A stretch of 8,037 bases of DNA from Myxococcales bacterium. Its GTDB lineage: Bacteria > Myxococcota_A > Polyangia > Polyangiales > Houyiibacteriaceae. Both the position numbers and the translations under genes were made by a program. A model generated the notes under the pieces. It did not search any database. It saw nothing but the letters and a program-made list of their open reading frames with translations, and was not told the DNA's origin. The stretch's first letter is position 1, and every line of letters starts with the position of its first letter. Location of the stretch: NCBI GenBank assembly GCA_030622585.1, contig JAUXFZ010000089.1, forward strand, positions 1 to 8,037. The letters run 5' to 3'. This document shows, piece after piece, positions 6,232 to 8,037 of the stretch.

Positions 6232-7700
6232 GCCCGAGCGGACACGACGGAGCACGCGTGCCAGTGCCGATGACCTTGTGGTTTCTGACAGCCCTGCTCT
6301 GCCTCGGTGGGACGGCACGGGCGTTGGCCCAGGATGTGGAGGCAGAGGCCGACCAAGAAGTGCGCGAGCTGCAGGAGCCGGCGCCCGAGGCGGTCGAACT
6401 CGAGATGACCAGCCCGACTACCGCGACGGATGAGGTCGAATGGGAGGATTCGGCGGGGGACGAGGTCGAGTGGGAGGATTCGGGCGAGGCAAAAGAGGGC
6501 GACGAGGATCACGAGGAGGGTCCGGAAACCTTTGGAGACCGTTTCAAGCGCGGAGACCTCTTCGGGTACTTCGATGCACAGGCCCGCTTCTTCCCGCAAA
6601 TCGCGACATCGCCAGTGCCGGGAGCTCCCCCTTTGAACAACTACTGGTTCAACGGCTCACTTGCCTGGGAGCCTGGGTTCTTCATGAACGTCACCGACAA
6701 CATGAACTTCGAGCTCATCTTGTTCGGACGCATCGACCAGAACGACCGCAACCGCACGCACGGTGACATCCGCGAAGGCTTCTTCGAGCTCTTCTTCGAC
6801 GAGTGGACGCTCGGCTTCGGCATTCACAAAGTATTCTGGGGCGTGACCGAGTCCCGCCATTTGGTCGACATCATCAACCAAACCGACCTCGTCGAAGACT
6901 TCGACACCGACATCAAGCTCGGCCAGGCGATGGTCACCACCTCGTACACGAGCGACAAGGCCGGGGCGTTTTCGCTCTACGTGATGAGCTGGGCGCGGCC
7001 GTTGGTATTCCCGGGCCCACAAGGCCGCCCCACCCTTCCGCTGCCGGTCGACAACGATCTCCGCGTCTACGAGTCGCGCATGAAGCAAGGCCAGATCGAC
7101 ACCGCGTTCCGATGGTCCCACGCCATGGCCGGCTTCGATTGGGGTTTGAGCTATTTCTTCGGCACCGCCCGTGAACCGCAACTCTTCCCCGTCACCGACG
7201 CTGGGGGCAACCCGTTTGCCTTACAGCCCTTCTACGCGCTCATCCACCAAGGCGGCCTCGACGTGCAGTACACCGTCGAGAGCTGGCTCCTCAAAGTCGA
7301 GTCGATCGTGCGCGGCGGCCAGGGCCCCACGTTCGGGGCGGTCACGGGCGGTTTCGAATACACCTTCTATCAAGTCAGCGGAAGCATCGTCGACGTCGGT
7401 CTCATCCTCGAGTACAGCTACGATGGCCGAGACAACAACACCTTCATCCTCTTCGACAACGACTTCTTCACCGGCGTTCGCCTTTCGTTGAGCGACGTGG
7501 GGAGCACCGAGTTTCTCGTCGGCTCGTTCATCGACGCTAAGGACGGCTCCGTCTTCATCGCGGCCGAAGCCTCGCGACGCTTCGGCGATAGCTGGAAAAT
7601 CCTGCTCGAAGGCCGCGGCTACATCCCGCAGGCCAACAACGTGCTTCAGGCCTTCCAGAACGACGCGCAGATCCAAGTCGACATCGAGTACCACTACTGA
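6228..7700 (+). CDS. DUF1302-like outer-membrane beta-barrel protein
   Basis: This protein, up to 490 residues long, has a signal peptide (hydrophobic core LWFLTALLCLGG, cleavage after ALA at about residue 34). An acidic low-complexity segment covers about 36-100, and from about 111 to the end come alternating aromatic strands typical of outer-membrane barrels. The protein ends in IEYHY, and a terminal aromatic residue is the usual outer-membrane insertion signal. The segment VFWGVTESRHLVDIINQTD at about 202-220 resembles the WG...D.iNP.D motif of the DUF1302 family, whose genes often sit with MMPL/RND transporter genes. The start is uncertain. A TTG at 6228 overlaps the preceding stop (TTGA) and keeps an Arg before the hydrophobic core. 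A GTG at 6258 has GGAG 6 bases upstream. An ATG at 6270 gives a signal peptide with no positive charge and lacks a well-placed binding site. Its likely role is the outer-membrane end of the cassette, as receiver or channel; the cargo is unknown. Confidence 0.8.
   Translation: MSPSGHDGARVPVPMTLWFLTALLCLGGTARALAQDVEAEADQEVRELQEPAPEAVELEMTSPTTATDEVEWEDSAGDEVEWEDSGEAKEGDEDHEEGPETFGDRFKRGDLFGYFDAQARFFPQIATSPVPGAPPLNNYWFNGSLAWEPGFFMNVTDNMNFELILFGRIDQNDRNRTHGDIREGFFELFFDEWTLGFGIHKVFWGVTESRHLVDIINQTDLVEDFDTDIKLGQAMVTTSYTSDKAGAFSLYVMSWARPLVFPGPQGRPTLPLPVDNDLRVYESRMKQGQIDTAFRWSHAMAGFDWGLSYFFGTAREPQLFPVTDAGGNPFALQPFYALIHQGGLDVQYTVESWLLKVESIVRGGQGPTFGAVTGGFEYTFYQVSGSIVDVGLILEYSYDGRDNNTFILFDNDFFTGVRLSLSDVGSTEFLVGSFIDAKDGSVFIAAEASRRFGDSWKILLEGRGYIPQANNVLQAFQNDAQIQVDIEYHY
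6429..6488 (+). repeat. In-frame 30-base tandem duplication (DEVEWEDS repeat)
   Basis: Two near-identical adjacent 30-base units, 6429-6458 and 6459-6488, encode DEVEWEDSAG then DEVEWEDSGE inside the acidic N-terminal segment of the barrel protein. Only a few bases differ, three of them silent (GAT/GAC, GAA/GAG, GGG/GGC), pointing to a fairly recent duplication that keeps the frame. Confidence 0.85.
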
Positions 7701-7751
7701 TTGGCCGCGTACCCATAGGCCAGCTTTGCTGTTACCATTGCGCCCAATAGC

Positions 7752-7756
7752 AGGAG
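7752..7756 (+). promoter_or_regulatory. Ribosome binding site of the nitroreductase-family gene
   Basis: AGGAG lies 10 bases before the ATG at 7767, slightly far but usable. It supports the start chosen for the last gene. Confidence 0.6.
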
Positions 7757-7766
7757 TTGACACCCC

Positions 7767-8037
7767 ATGGCGCGATTCGAGTATGTCAAAACCCGACGTG
7801 AGGACGTTCGGGAAATCCCGGTCAAGCACGAGAAGTACGTCCGGTGGGGGGCGAAGCTGTTCACGAAGATCAACGTCGCGGTCTACAAGATGAGTGGCGG
7901 TCGCTTGATGAACAAGGGGCCCGCCAGCAAACCGATCTGCCTGGTCACGATGACCGGACGGAAGACCGGCAAGACGCGGGAGATCCCGCTGATGCACGTT
8001 CCGCACGGAGAGCAGAAGATCCTGGTCGCCTCCCTCG
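7767..8037 (+). CDS. Nitroreductase/quinone-reductase family (F420/DDN-like) protein, 3' end outside window
   Basis: Ninety codons are visible before the window ends. The family hallmarks are INVAVYKMSGGRLMNKGP, close to the N..YR.SGGR segment of deazaflavin-dependent nitroreductases, then LVTMTGRKTGKTREIPLMHV, the T.GRKSG..R..PL motif that lines the deazaflavin phosphate site, and the start of the next strand (KILVASL). Characterised relatives such as mycobacterial Ddn use reduced F420 to reduce quinones or nitroaromatics. Many Gram-negative homologues have no tested cofactor, so F420 use is an inference. Full-length members are about 150 residues, so roughly 60 residues lie outside. The gene is 66 bases after the barrel gene, on the same strand with its own ribosome binding site. 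It may be read through from the operon, but nothing ties it to the transport cassette. Confidence 0.85.
   Translation, partial: MARFEYVKTRREDVREIPVKHEKYVRWGAKLFTKINVAVYKMSGGRLMNKGPASKPICLVTMTGRKTGKTREIPLMHVPHGEQKILVASL

Noticed and set aside
7702..7722. TGGCC/GGCCA inverted repeat after the barrel gene as a terminator
   Set aside because: Only five pairs with an 11-base loop and no T-run follow, so it cannot be told from chance.
1..8037. tRNA or rRNA genes, CRISPR arrays, transposases, attachment sites
   Set aside because: No direct-repeat array, transposase-like protein, terminal inverted repeats or tRNA-like sequence was seen on reading both strands.

Overview
The window comes from a GC-rich (about 60% by eye) Gram-negative bacterium. 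The Gram-negative call rests on a periplasmic LolA-like protein and an outer-membrane beta-barrel protein ending in an aromatic residue. A partial deazaflavin (F420)-type nitroreductase-family gene at the right edge, together with the other families, would fit a deltaproteobacterial/myxobacterial or Binatota-like environmental lineage. The sequence does not fix the taxon, and no RNA gene, CRISPR array or insertion sequence was seen.

Left part (1-2441). The 3' end of an MBL-fold metallohydrolase gene of the GntH-named family runs in from the left edge. Next to it are two damaged genes lying head to head: a minus-strand TMEM175-type (DUF1211) potassium-channel gene without its first two membrane helices, and a plus-strand sulfatase gene without its catalytic N-terminal half. 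Both lose their 5' ends at the same place, near 1760-1775. This is what a single deletion across a divergent gene pair, or an assembly chimera, would leave. The sulfatase also ends early at its 3' side, so this segment looks like decaying DNA.

Central and right part (2442-7700). Four tightly packed plus-strand genes form a likely operon: a TetR/NemR-like repressor, a 12-helix MMPL/RND transporter, a secreted LolA-like outer-membrane lipoprotein-sorting family protein, and a DUF1302-like outer-membrane beta-barrel protein with a very acidic N-terminal segment. The first two genes overlap by ATGA, the third starts 20 bases after the second ends, and the fourth can start in a TTGA overlap. An 18-base imperfect palindrome close to the NemR operator sits just upstream of the repressor, between a candidate -35 and -10, which suggests self-repression. 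The repressor keeps a Cys105/Lys174 pair matching the Cys106/Lys175 redox switch of E. coli NemR.

Taken together, the cassette looks like an inducible trans-envelope route. The inner-membrane RND pump would take a lipid or other hydrophobic molecule out of the inner membrane, the LolA-fold protein would carry it across the periplasm, and the barrel would receive it at the outer membrane. The parts are recognisable families; the combined function and the cargo are inferred.

Right edge (7767-8037). After a 66-base gap with its own ribosome binding site, the 5' end of a nitroreductase/quinone-reductase-family (F420/DDN-like) gene begins and is cut by the window end.
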